A stretch of DNA of 64,000 bases from Treponema sp. (GTDB lineage: Bacteria; Spirochaetota; Spirochaetia; Treponematales; Treponemataceae): positions 23,953 through 87,952 of the forward strand of contig JAILIC010000026.1 in assembly GCA_024695475.1 (NCBI GenBank). Direction: 5' to 3'. A program made the translations under genes and the position numbers. Below, piece after piece: positions 26,884-34,601 of this stretch. Numbering within the stretch: the stretch's first letter is position 1; each line of letters starts with the position of its first letter. The notes beneath the pieces are model-generated. The model had not been told where the DNA came from and did no database searches. It saw only the letters and a list, made by a program, of their open reading frames with translations.

Positions 26884-27078
26884 ACTGTTGTCTCCTGTAT
26901 ATGCCTCTCCCTCTGGTTATGTAAAATCTATGGGTATACAATAAGCCCATGATTTTTATAGGGTAGAGAATAATAAAATAATAGTGTGATACGTACAGAA
27001 CGGTGTGATACACTAACAGCTTTATAAAAACCGTACGCATACACTCCGACTGTTATATCGTTTTTAATGTTGATTTTT

Positions 27079-27097
27079 GGCTGAAGAAATTACAGCC
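27079..27097 (-). repeat. hairpin directly after the metY leader ORF
   Basis: GGCTG/CAGCC stem starting immediately downstream of the leader-ORF stop codon on the minus strand. No T-tract follows. Confidence 0.4.
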
Positions 27098-27175
27098 TTA
27101 TTTGGAAAGACAACAGAGGCACATACGACCATTGCGGAAATTTTCACGGACAAGCTTTTCAAAGTAAATAACCAT
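27098..27175 (-). CDS. Cys-rich 25-residue leader peptide upstream of metY
   Basis: Short ORF on the minus strand, reading MVIYFEKLVRENFRNGRM followed by CLCCLSK. It has one of the best Shine-Dalgarno sequences in the window (AAGGAGG, 6 nt before the ATG) and lies in the leader between a consensus promoter and metY. Three Cys codons within four codons, close to the stop, are what a cysteine-sensing attenuator would need. A GGCTG/CAGCC hairpin begins right after the stop. I know of no family for this peptide. It is too short for the ORF track and could also be a small functional protein. Confidence 0.6.
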   Translation of the reverse strand: MVIYFEKLVRENFRNGRMCLCCLSK

Positions 27176-27196
27176 ATTGTACCTCCTTAATAAAAT

Positions 27197-27208
27197 CCGC
27201 CTTAGCGG
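27197..27208 (-). other. compact CCGC/GCGG hairpin just upstream of the leader-ORF ribosome-binding site
   Basis: CCGC-TTAG-type tetraloop-sized dyad located 8 nt upstream of AAGGAGG. It may protect or gate the leader ribosome-binding site. Confidence 0.35.
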
Positions 27209-27213
27209 TATTG

Positions 27214-27238
27214 TATACCTAGTATTGCGCTAGGTATA
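27214..27238. promoter_or_regulatory. operator-like palindrome 2 (ACCTA-N9-TAGGT) at the metY leader start
   Basis: 9-bp arms TATACCTAG/CTAGGTATA, 7-nt centre, located just downstream of the -10 near the expected transcription start. It shares core and spacing with the palindrome at the -35. Confidence 0.6.
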
Positions 27239-27249
27239 TCTTATACTTA

Positions 27250-27278
27250 TTTATATTTTATATTACCTATTTAGTCAA
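27250..27278 (-). promoter_or_regulatory. promoter of the metY leader transcript
   Basis: Minus strand TTGACT, 17-bp spacer, TATAAA. It predicts a leader of about 290 nt before metY. Confidence 0.75.
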
Positions 27279-27283
27279 TAGGT
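27265..27283. promoter_or_regulatory. operator-like palindrome 1 (ACCTA-N9-TAGGT) over the metY -35
   Basis: ACCTATT/AATAGGT arms with the -35 inside. It lies 48 bp centre to centre from the second copy. AT-rich dyads of this kind are seen for Rrf2-family (IscR/CymR-like) repressors, but the regulator here is not identified. Confidence 0.6.
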
Positions 27284-27319
27284 TTAATGAAAAAAATAAA
27301 AAAAAACACTTGAGCAAGG

Positions 27320-27333
27320 CTTAATTAACCTTT
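27320..27333 (-). promoter_or_regulatory. candidate response-regulator box (AAAGGTTAATTAAG)
   Basis: The same 14 bases recur, on the other strand, in front of the efflux operon at 29197-29210. Located about 30 bp upstream of the -35 of the response-regulator gene. Confidence 0.5.
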
Positions 27334-27361
27334 CTGCAACATTAATTCTTTATTGCATGAA

Positions 27362-27389
27362 TTGACCACAGAAAAAAGCCTATTATAAT
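27362..27389 (+). promoter_or_regulatory. promoter of the two-component genes, predicted leaderless mRNA
   Basis: TTGACC, 16-bp spacer, TATAAT ending 6 nt before the ATG at 27396. The expected start of transcription falls on or next to the start codon, and no Shine-Dalgarno is present. Confidence 0.65.
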
Positions 27390-27395
27390 GATTTT

Positions 27396-28097
27396 ATGGC
27401 ATACAAAATTCTCATAGCTGATGATGAAAACGAAGTTATTGAACTGTTAAAGCTGTATCTTGAAAAAGATGGCCATATTGTGTATGGCGCAAATGATGGT
27501 ATGACAGCGTTAGGAATTGTTTCTACTGAACAGTTGGATTGTGCTCTTTTGGACGTTATGATGCCGGAACTTAATGGATTTCAGCTACTAAAGAAAATAC
27601 GTGAAAAAAGTGCCATTCCTGTGCTCATGCTTACTGCCCGTGTAGCTTCCTCTGATAAAGTTTTAGGACTTGAATTGGGCGCAGATGATTATGTTACTAA
27701 ACCTTTTGATCCTCTTGAAGTGGTCGCCCGCATAAAAGCACATGTACGTAGATACATAGGTTCATATGATAGTGTATCCAGTACCGAGTCAAAGCAAAAA
27801 CAGACTATAGTATATGGGAACTTTACCCTTGATACTGACAGTTGTTCATTACAAAAGAATGGAACAGCAATCGAAGTTACTTCGACAGAATTTAAATTAC
27901 TAAAACTGTTTTTTTCGTCGCCTGGTAGAGTATTTACTAAGGAACAACTTACGGCTGCTGGCTGGGAACAGAATTCCTATGTTGAAGATAATAGTTTGAT
28001 GGTTGCTTTGAGTAAGCTTCGCAGTAAGATGGGAGAAGAAATCTGTATAAAGAATATCAGAGGTTTGGGCTATCGGCTGGAGAAAAAGAATGAGTAA
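27396..28097 (+). CDS. OmpR-family response regulator
   Basis: 233 residues. The receiver domain (1-120) has the acidic pair DD9-10, phospho-acceptor D53 in LLDVMMP and K102 in TKPFDP. The winged-helix DNA-binding domain (about 135-230) has LTSTEFKLLKLF-type and RGLGYRLE motifs (here VTSTEFKLLKLF). It overlaps the kinase gene by 8 bp and precedes the RND efflux genes. Their upstream region has AAGGTT repeats at 10-11-bp spacing, a usual layout for OmpR/PhoB-type binding. It most likely activates the efflux operon and itself. Confidence 0.93.
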   Translation: MAYKILIADDENEVIELLKLYLEKDGHIVYGANDGMTALGIVSTEQLDCALLDVMMPELNGFQLLKKIREKSAIPVLMLTARVASSDKVLGLELGADDYVTKPFDPLEVVARIKAHVRRYIGSYDSVSSTESKQKQTIVYGNFTLDTDSCSLQKNGTAIEVTSTEFKLLKLFFSSPGRVFTKEQLTAAGWEQNSYVEDNSLMVALSKLRSKMGEEICIKNIRGLGYRLEKKNE

Positions 28098-29166
28098 GCT
28101 TAAACATATCGTAGCATGGCAAACATTAAAATATCAGTTTGGTTTTTATTGTGCAGTCTTTACGCTTATATGGTTTGTTGTCAGTTCTTTTTGCTGGTTG
28201 CTCATAGATATTATTATAAAAGGTACGACTCTTGAGGAGTCTAACGAATTATTACCGTTATATATTGTGGGGTCGTTGATTATCTTGGTGTTATGTATAC
28301 TGCCGTTTATGTATGTCATTAATCGGACAATCAGCAAACCCATGAAAAAGATTGTACAGGCAATAAATGAGCTGGGACCAGACAATTATCATATACATAT
28401 TGATGTTCCGACACCTCATGAGTTTGCCGAGATTGCACAGGCATTAAACTATATGTCCGCTAAATGGGAAGAAGCCGAACAAATCAAGGAAAGCACTGCA
28501 AAAGAGCGCACGCTCCTTTTTGCAAACATGGCACATGACCTTAAGACTCCTATTACCAGCATTATCGGGTATTCGAAAGCGCTCAAAGATGGCATGGTCA
28601 CTGATCCGGTAAAACAGAGTGAGTATCTTGATACGATTAACAAAAAGGCTGTCCGTATGAACGAACTTATTGATAGACTTTTTGAGTATGTCAAATTGGA
28701 AAGCCCTGAAAATATACTCCACAAAACTAATACAGATATTGCTGAACTTTTACGCACTTCTGTTGCAGATATATACACTGATTTTGAAAGGAATGGTATT
28801 ACACTTGATATCGATATTCCTGAAACTCCTGTCATTAAATGCGTTGATTCCCTTGAAATAGAAAGGGTATTTATAAATATTATGAACAATGCCATTAAAC
28901 ATAATCCGAGAGGAATTACTGTACGGGTGTCTATGGATCATAATGGCAAAGTTGTGATTGCTGATACAGGTACTCCTGTGGAGGATGACCTGCAAAAACA
29001 ATTGTTTAAGCCCTTTGTTTCGGGAGATGCTTCTCGGATGTCTAAGAATGGCAGTGGGTTGGGACTTGCCTTGTCCTATAAGATAATGAAAAAACACAAC
29101 GGCGATCTTGTTTTTGAGTCTCCCTATAATGAATATACAAAAGCATTTATTATTTGTTTTGCATAA
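28090..29166 (+). CDS. sensor histidine kinase
   Basis: 358 residues. Two N-terminal membrane segments (about 15-40 and 54-78) with only a short extracytoplasmic loop, then a HAMP-like linker, a HisKA domain with NMAHDLKTPITSI (phospho-His), and an HATPase domain with NIMNNAIKHN (N box) and GSGLGLALSYKIM (G box). The short loop suggests it senses the membrane or a signal within it, as in many antimicrobial- or envelope-stress kinases. Partner of the response regulator it overlaps. Confidence 0.93.
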   Translation: MSKLKHIVAWQTLKYQFGFYCAVFTLIWFVVSSFCWLLIDIIIKGTTLEESNELLPLYIVGSLIILVLCILPFMYVINRTISKPMKKIVQAINELGPDNYHIHIDVPTPHEFAEIAQALNYMSAKWEEAEQIKESTAKERTLLFANMAHDLKTPITSIIGYSKALKDGMVTDPVKQSEYLDTINKKAVRMNELIDRLFEYVKLESPENILHKTNTDIAELLRTSVADIYTDFERNGITLDIDIPETPVIKCVDSLEIERVFINIMNNAIKHNPRGITVRVSMDHNGKVVIADTGTPVEDDLQKQLFKPFVSGDASRMSKNGSGLGLALSYKIMKKHNGDLVFESPYNEYTKAFIICFA

Positions 29167-29196
29167 GGGTGCGCTTGGTAACTGTTAAGTGGGTAT

Positions 29197-29224
29197 AAAG
29201 GTTAATTAAGGTTTCGAAAAGGTT
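29197..29224 (+). promoter_or_regulatory. tandem AAGGTT boxes upstream of the efflux operon
   Basis: AAGGTT starts at 29198, 29208 and 29219, a spacing of 10-11 bp. This resembles OmpR/PhoB-type direct repeats that replace the -35. A weak -10 (TATTGT) lies about 30 bp further down. Confidence 0.55.
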
Positions 29225-29296
29225 TATTAAAATATAAGAAAGACTGATCCTGTATTGTTTTAGTGTCAACTGACATATGAGCCTATACAGGCTGGT

Positions 29297-29330
29297 AAAA
29301 ACCTCCTGTATGACAACAGGAGGTTTTTTT
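29297..29330 (+). terminator. terminator-like hairpin that contains the efflux-operon ribosome-binding site
   Basis: 12-bp stem AAAAACCTCCTG/CAGGAGGTTTTT, 8-nt loop, ending in a T-tract right at the ATG of the adaptor gene. The AGGAGG in the 3' arm is the Shine-Dalgarno (7 nt before the ATG at 29331). It can therefore block transcription, translation or both. Confidence 0.75.
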
Positions 29331-30251
29331 ATGATGAAAAAGAATAGTCATGCTACAAGCATACTTTTTTGTGGGCTGTTGTGCGTACTTATTTTATCGG
29401 GGTGTTCTCATAATACCCAATCTCAAGCACCTGTAGATGCTGAGCCTCAAAAAGTTACCGTTTTGACGGAACAGGTAAAGGCGACAACAATGTATACCTA
29501 TTTGGATTTAAATGGCGGCATAGAGGCAAAAAATTCTGTAACTGTGTATCCTAATATTGCAGGGAAGATAGCTGGCAATGCCGTAGTTTTGGGTTCGTAT
29601 GTCCGTAAAGGTGATCCTCTCGTATACGTTGATCCCTCATTACCAGGAAGCAGGTATGAACTAAGCCCTATCACAGCTTCCATAAGCGGCTGTGTTATTT
29701 CGATACCACCTAAACCTGGCATGAAGGTAAGTACAGATTCTGCAGTGGTAACTATCGGAGATCTGTCTCAGCTGGAAATAAAAACCTATGTTCCCGAAAA
29801 GTATTTTTCTCAGTTACAGGAAGGTTTGCAGGCGCACATAAAAGTTGAGTCATATCCTGACACGTATTTTGAAGGAAGGGTAAAAAGTGTCTCTCCAGTT
29901 GTTGATGAAAGCAGTAGAACGGTAGAAGTTGTTATTGTTCTCAAAGAAAAAGACAGCCGGATTACTGCTGGTATGTATGCAAAAATAAAACTGTATCTCA
30001 AGGAATATAAAGCAGCAATTTCTGTTCCAGAAAAGGCTGTTGTACACAGAAATGGTACAAATATGATTTTTACGGTTACCGATGGCAAAGCTGTTGCAAA
30101 ACCAGTAGAGCTTGGTGTGCTCATTGACGCTCGTTATCAGATACTGTCTGGATTAAGCGAGGGAGAAACACTCATTATCGATGGTCTTACCGCCATACAA
30201 GACGGAAGCGAAGTGCAAGTGGTAACAAGCAACAGCGAGGATAACGAATGA
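29331..30251 (+). CDS. RND efflux periplasmic adaptor (membrane fusion protein), lipoprotein
   Basis: 306 residues from the ATG at 29331, which follows AGGAGG; the track starts 18 codons too early. A lipoprotein signal ends at LILSGC. Barrel-sandwich half-motifs (NIAGKIAGNAVVLGSYVRKGDPLVYVD and ISGCVISIPPKPGMKVSTDS, quoted in part) surround a very short hairpin region. Beta-barrel and membrane-proximal domains follow (VDESSRTVEVVI, PEKAVVHRNG). It links the inner-membrane pump to an outer-membrane channel, which is not encoded here. The stop overlaps the pump start by 4 bp. Confidence 0.92.
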   Translation: MMKKNSHATSILFCGLLCVLILSGCSHNTQSQAPVDAEPQKVTVLTEQVKATTMYTYLDLNGGIEAKNSVTVYPNIAGKIAGNAVVLGSYVRKGDPLVYVDPSLPGSRYELSPITASISGCVISIPPKPGMKVSTDSAVVTIGDLSQLEIKTYVPEKYFSQLQEGLQAHIKVESYPDTYFEGRVKSVSPVVDESSRTVEVVIVLKEKDSRITAGMYAKIKLYLKEYKAAISVPEKAVVHRNGTNMIFTVTDGKAVAKPVELGVLIDARYQILSGLSEGETLIIDGLTAIQDGSEVQVVTSNSEDNE

Positions 30252-33200
30252 ACATTTCAAAGAAAACCCTTTCAAATCCCGTCCTCATGATTGTTATTTT
30301 TAGCCTCATAGCAATCATGGGGGTGTTTACAGTAAATAAGGTCGAAATTAATCTGTGGCCAGAAATGAATGATCCAAGCCTTATGGTGTATGCAACATAT
30401 GAGAATGCTGGACCTCAATCTGTAGAAACTTCTGTGACAAAGATTATTGAAGATGGTCTTGTCAGCGTCAGTAATTTAAAAAAAATGACCTCAATTTCTG
30501 CAGAAGGCAGCTCCATGATAACAATGCAGTTTACCTATGGAACAAATCTTGACGTTGCCACTAACGAGGTTCGTGATGCAATTGACTCAATAAAAGACTC
30601 ACTGCCAAAGGTTGTAAAGACTCCGAGCATTATGAAGTTTACTTCTAGCTCCATGCCTATTATGACTATTGCAGTCCGAGGCAATCGTACTGCAGAAGAA
30701 TTGCGATATATCGCTGATAACGAAGTAAAGAATGTACTGAAACAGGCTGGTGGTGTAGGTCAGGCTTCTGTCAGTGGTGGTAGAACTCAGATTGTAAGAG
30801 TTGAGCTTTCTCAAAATCGCCTTGTTGCCTTTGGACTGACTGTTGCTGATATTTCTGCAAAGCTTGCTCTCGAAAACCTTGATTTAGGCGGTGGCAAGAT
30901 TAAAGAAAATGCCAGCAATTTTACCATTAGAACAAATGGCGAATACAAAAGTCTTAAAGAGATAAATGATACAGTCCTTAAAACAGTGAATGGCTACAAT
31001 GTCAAGCTCAGTGATGTTGGTAAGGCGTTTATGGGCTATAAAGACAAGAGCGAGAGTGTCTTTATCAACGGAACTGCCGGTGTATACATTTCTGTTACCA
31101 AGCAGTCACGTACTAACTCGGTAAAAGTTGCAGATGCCTTGTATGAAAAACTTGCAGAACTAAAACAATCGCTCCCTGATGACATCAAGCTGGAAATTAT
31201 TTCTGACGACTCCATTACCATCAGAGAAACGCTTCATACTTTGTACGAAACTGCAATACAGGGCATATTGCTCGCCGTCATTGTCTTGTTCATTTTTCTT
31301 AAGAGCTTTAAGAGCACGTTTATTATTTCAATCTCAATACCGCTTTCAATTGTGATGACGCTGCTGTTGATGTATGTGTCTGGTATTACGTTAAATATCA
31401 TGACGCTTACAGGATTGATTTTGGGTGTCGGTATGGTAGTAGATGCCTCTATTGTTATGATCGACAACATCTATGCATATCGGGTGCGGGGTACACGAGC
31501 CAAAACTGCAGCTATTTTGGGCAGTCAGGAAATGATTAGTTCCGTATTGTCTGGCAACTTGACGACGATCGTTGTCTTTATACCGTTCCTGTTTTATATG
31601 AAGGAACTTGACTGGATAGGCCAGATTGCAAAAGACATGATATTTACGATCGTCATGGCAATTGTCTCCAGTTTGTTTGTGGCAATCTTTCTTGTACCGG
31701 TTCTTGCGGGGCAGTATATGCCGTTGAGTAACCGAACAGAAACTCCTGTTCGTAATCCTGTTCTTAAAATACTCTACGCTTTTTTTGACAGTATGTTAAC
31801 AACTTGTACAGCCGTGTACAAGAAACTGCTCTCAGCAGCGCTTATGTATCGCAAAACCACCGTTATTACAAGTGTAGGCGCATTGTTGCTCTCGTTTGCA
31901 CTGGTACCGTTTTTGCACTTTGAACTTATGGAAGAAGATAATACAGGAGCAGTCGTGCTCAATATCGTAGAACCAGTCGGTACCTCTCTTAACGTAACAG
32001 AGTCTGTCGTACAGTATTTTGCCACTGTGGTAGAAAAAGAAGTGTCACACTATAAAAATGTGGTGGCTTCTACTGGTACAAGCCTTATGGAAGGTTCTGC
32101 AACCGAAAATAAAGGTAGCGTAACAGTGTATGTGCCTTTAACTGATACACAGGCGGATAGCATTGCTGACGTTAAGAAAAAACTGTCAGCACATTTTTCA
32201 CACTTTCCGAGTGTACAGTTTACGTTTAGTCAGGGCGATATGGAAAGCATTGCTGGATATGACATCGATATTCTTGTGCGCAGTAGTGACTTAGAGGCAG
32301 CTTCTAAAGTATCCAAACAGCTGATGGCAGTAATGAAGAACATGGGCAACCTTGGTAATATTCATCGCGATTTGGATGAAGGACTGCCACAGGTTGAGAT
32401 TGAAATTGACAGACAACGTGCGGCTCTTTTTGGTATTAACGTTAATACTGCTGCTACAGAAATTAACAACAGTATTGCAGGTGTTACTTCTACAAAGTTT
32501 CGCAGTAATGGCAATGAGTATGATGTTATCCTCATGTACCAGGGGGATGATAAACAGAACGTAATTGATTTGGATAGTATTACTGTAGAAGGAACAAACG
32601 GATTGGTAAGCCTGTCAAACTTTGCCAGTGTCAAAAAATCTCTGGGACCAGTAGAAGTAAAACGCCAAAATCGTGTACGTGCTATCCATGTGCAGGCTCA
32701 GATTACCGATGGCGAAAATGCAGCAGTCGTAGAAAACCAGATAAAGGCACTAGTAAAAGAAAACTGCATCATTCCTTCGAGTGTATCTGTTACCTATGAA
32801 GGCTCATGGCAAACCATGCAAAAACAGGGATCGGTATTTGGCCAGATTATAGCACTTGCCGTTATCTTGGTATTTGGTGTTATGGCTGGTACGTATGGTA
32901 GCTTTAAGGCACCGTTGATCAATATGATGACCATTCCCTTTATGTTTATCGGAGTAATCGTAGCATACCTGTTAAAAGGTCAGGCAATATCACTTATGAC
33001 TATGCTTGGCTTGGTTATGCTCGTCGGTATTGTTGTCAATAATGGTATTATCCTTGTTGATTACACCAATTTGCTTATGGCACGAGGTAAAAAGCTTAAG
33101 GAAGCATGTCTTGAAGCTGGAACCAGCCGTTTTAGACCGGTACTTATGACAACACTGACTACTGTATTAGGTATGTTGCCGATGAGTTTTAATACACAGG

Positions 33201-33676
33201 GTAGTGCAGCTATGATACAGCCCATAGGCTTGAGCGTACTTGGCGGTCTTATTTCAAGTACCTTTGTAACTCTCTTGCTTATACCAGTCTTGTATTCATT
33301 GGTTATGAGCGAAAAAACAGCAGCAAAGAATACGTATGTACTTACCACGGGTAAAAAAGATGTGGCTGAGTGCAACGAGTATAATGGCAAAACTGCTGCC
33401 TACCGTTGCGAGATAGTAGCAAACCAGTCAGTCGAGGATGATATTATCGATGCACTTGAGCAGGAATTGAGTGACTTTCAGTATACGCTTGCGGAGCAAG
33501 TCTATGGTAAGGGCTTGCGTGCTCGAAAATTGGGAAATGCGACATGGCCACAAATGAATTTTGTTTTGATGGCCTATATTACAGAGGAACAGCTTGAGAC
33601 TGTTACTGCAATTGTCGAGCTGACACGACAAAAGTTTGCTGGCGAAGGTATACAATTGTTTGTGATGAAAATATAG
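30248..33676 (+). CDS. RND (AcrB/HAE1-type) efflux pump with C-terminal PII-like extension
   Basis: 1142 residues. Two repeats of TM1 plus a large periplasmic loop plus five TMs are visible. TM4 contains GVGMVVDASIVMIDNI, where the Asp residues relay protons, and the second half has GIVVNNGILVDYTN-like sequence. Normal pumps end near residue 1030, after YSLVMSEK. Here about 110 more residues follow (TAAYRCEIVANQSVEDDII...) that resemble the small ferredoxin-like PG0541/PII-like proteins encoded near some RND pumps. Proton-driven export of drugs, metals or lipids is expected, and the substrate is unknown. Controlled by the two-component system upstream. Confidence 0.92.
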   Translation: MNISKKTLSNPVLMIVIFSLIAIMGVFTVNKVEINLWPEMNDPSLMVYATYENAGPQSVETSVTKIIEDGLVSVSNLKKMTSISAEGSSMITMQFTYGTNLDVATNEVRDAIDSIKDSLPKVVKTPSIMKFTSSSMPIMTIAVRGNRTAEELRYIADNEVKNVLKQAGGVGQASVSGGRTQIVRVELSQNRLVAFGLTVADISAKLALENLDLGGGKIKENASNFTIRTNGEYKSLKEINDTVLKTVNGYNVKLSDVGKAFMGYKDKSESVFINGTAGVYISVTKQSRTNSVKVADALYEKLAELKQSLPDDIKLEIISDDSITIRETLHTLYETAIQGILLAVIVLFIFLKSFKSTFIISISIPLSIVMTLLLMYVSGITLNIMTLTGLILGVGMVVDASIVMIDNIYAYRVRGTRAKTAAILGSQEMISSVLSGNLTTIVVFIPFLFYMKELDWIGQIAKDMIFTIVMAIVSSLFVAIFLVPVLAGQYMPLSNRTETPVRNPVLKILYAFFDSMLTTCTAVYKKLLSAALMYRKTTVITSVGALLLSFALVPFLHFELMEEDNTGAVVLNIVEPVGTSLNVTESVVQYFATVVEKEVSHYKNVVASTGTSLMEGSATENKGSVTVYVPLTDTQADSIADVKKKLSAHFSHFPSVQFTFSQGDMESIAGYDIDILVRSSDLEAASKVSKQLMAVMKNMGNLGNIHRDLDEGLPQVEIEIDRQRAALFGINVNTAATEINNSIAGVTSTKFRSNGNEYDVILMYQGDDKQNVIDLDSITVEGTNGLVSLSNFASVKKSLGPVEVKRQNRVRAIHVQAQITDGENAAVVENQIKALVKENCIIPSSVSVTYEGSWQTMQKQGSVFGQIIALAVILVFGVMAGTYGSFKAPLINMMTIPFMFIGVIVAYLLKGQAISLMTMLGLVMLVGIVVNNGIILVDYTNLLMARGKKLKEACLEAGTSRFRPVLMTTLTTVLGMLPMSFNTQGSAAMIQPIGLSVLGGLISSTFVTLLLIPVLYSLVMSEKTAAKNTYVLTTGKKDVAECNEYNGKTAAYRCEIVANQSVEDDIIDALEQELSDFQYTLAEQVYGKGLRARKLGNATWPQMNFVLMAYITEEQLETVTAIVELTRQKFAGEGIQLFVMKI

Positions 33677-33745
33677 AAGATAAAATCAACTAGAAAAAAA
33701 GGCTGCCCTTGTTCCTCCTGCATCGTCTGCAATCATCAATTATTA

Positions 33746-33774
33746 TTGACATAAGTCAAAAACATATGTATCTT
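33746..33774 (+). promoter_or_regulatory. promoter of the DUF134/NifX gene with embedded palindrome
   Basis: TTGACA, 17-bp spacer, TATCTT. The -35 is the first half of the palindrome TTGACATAAGTCAA (33746-33759). Confidence 0.65.
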
Positions 33775-33787
33775 ATTAGTATAGTTA

Positions 33788-33801
33788 TTGACATAAGTCA
33801 A
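33788..33801. promoter_or_regulatory. second copy of operator TTGACATAAGTCAA
   Basis: Identical 14-bp palindrome 42 bp downstream of the first, in the expected early transcribed region. Two identical dyads flanking the start of transcription suggest repression, possibly by the DUF134 product itself. Confidence 0.65.
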
Positions 33802-33848
33802 TAATGTTGCTTTTGCAAACCCAATGCGGATATTAGTAAGGAGTTTTC

Positions 33849-34580
33849 ATGCCAAGACCAATACGCTGTCGTGAAATTTGCTCACTTCCTGAGTTTTACA
33901 GTTTTATTCCTGAAGAAGGATGGAACGGTGAAACAGTCACTATGACCATTGATGAGTTTGAAACAATCAGACTTATGGATTGTGCAGGACTCACCCAGGA
34001 AGAAGCCAGTACACAAATGAATGTAGCTCGAACAACAGTGACATCTGTATACGAGTCTGCCCGCAGAAAAATTGCCGATTGTCTTTTAAACGGCAAGCGT
34101 CTGGCAATTTCTGGAGGAGCATGGCATATCCGCGATGGACAGGAAAACCCTTTAAAACTCAGTCAGAAAGGAGAAAAAACGATGAGAGTAGCAGTTACAC
34201 ATGAAAATGGTCAGGTATTTCAGCACTTTGGCCACACCGAAGAATTTAAAGTGTATGATATTGAAGACGGTAAAGTTATCAAGTCAGAAGTAGTTAACAC
34301 AAACGGTCAGGGACACGGAGCCCTTGCAGGATTTTTGAAAAATGCCGGTGTTGATACCCTTATTTGTGGTGGTATCGGTGGCGGTGCACAAAATGCATTA
34401 AAAGAAGCTGGCATCACTCTCTTTGGTGGTGTTACCGGCAATACCGATATCGTTATCGCCGATTACCTTGCAAACAAACTTGCCTACAATCCTAATGTAA
34501 AGTGCGATCATCATGGCGAAGGTCATGACCACGAACATGGCGAAGGACACTCCTGCGGTACCTGCGGAAAGCACGAGTAA
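33849..34580 (+). CDS. DUF134 DNA-binding / NifX-type (dinitrogenase cofactor) fusion protein
   Basis: 243 residues. The N-terminal ~95 residues are a UPF0251/DUF134 helix-turn-helix (MPRPIRCREICSLPEF, TIDEFETIRLMDCAGLTQEEAS). Residues about 115-215 match the dinitrogenase iron-molybdenum cofactor (NifX/NifB-C) fold, with FQHFGHTEEFKVYDIEDG and ICGGIGGGAQNALKEAGI. The tail is rich in His and Cys (CDHHGEGHDHEHGEGHSC and CGTCGKHE), suggesting metal or cluster binding. Likely a metal- or redox-responsive regulator. A good AAGGAG site precedes the ATG, and the C_GCAxxG_C_C gene follows by 21 bp. Confidence 0.9.
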   Translation: MPRPIRCREICSLPEFYSFIPEEGWNGETVTMTIDEFETIRLMDCAGLTQEEASTQMNVARTTVTSVYESARRKIADCLLNGKRLAISGGAWHIRDGQENPLKLSQKGEKTMRVAVTHENGQVFQHFGHTEEFKVYDIEDGKVIKSEVVNTNGQGHGALAGFLKNAGVDTLICGGIGGGAQNALKEAGITLFGGVTGNTDIVIADYLANKLAYNPNVKCDHHGEGHDHEHGEGHSCGTCGKHE

Positions 34581-34601
34581 TCATTATACAAAGGATATAT
34601 C

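Noticed and set aside
26884-27300. SAM or T-box riboswitch upstream of metY
   Set aside because: No conserved SAM-I core or T-box sequence is visible; the leader instead has a mini-ORF and operator dyads.
29277-29330. N-terminal extension of the efflux adaptor from the track start
   Set aside because: It would run through the terminator-like hairpin, and the better start at 29331 has AGGAGG and begins a proper lipoprotein signal peptide.
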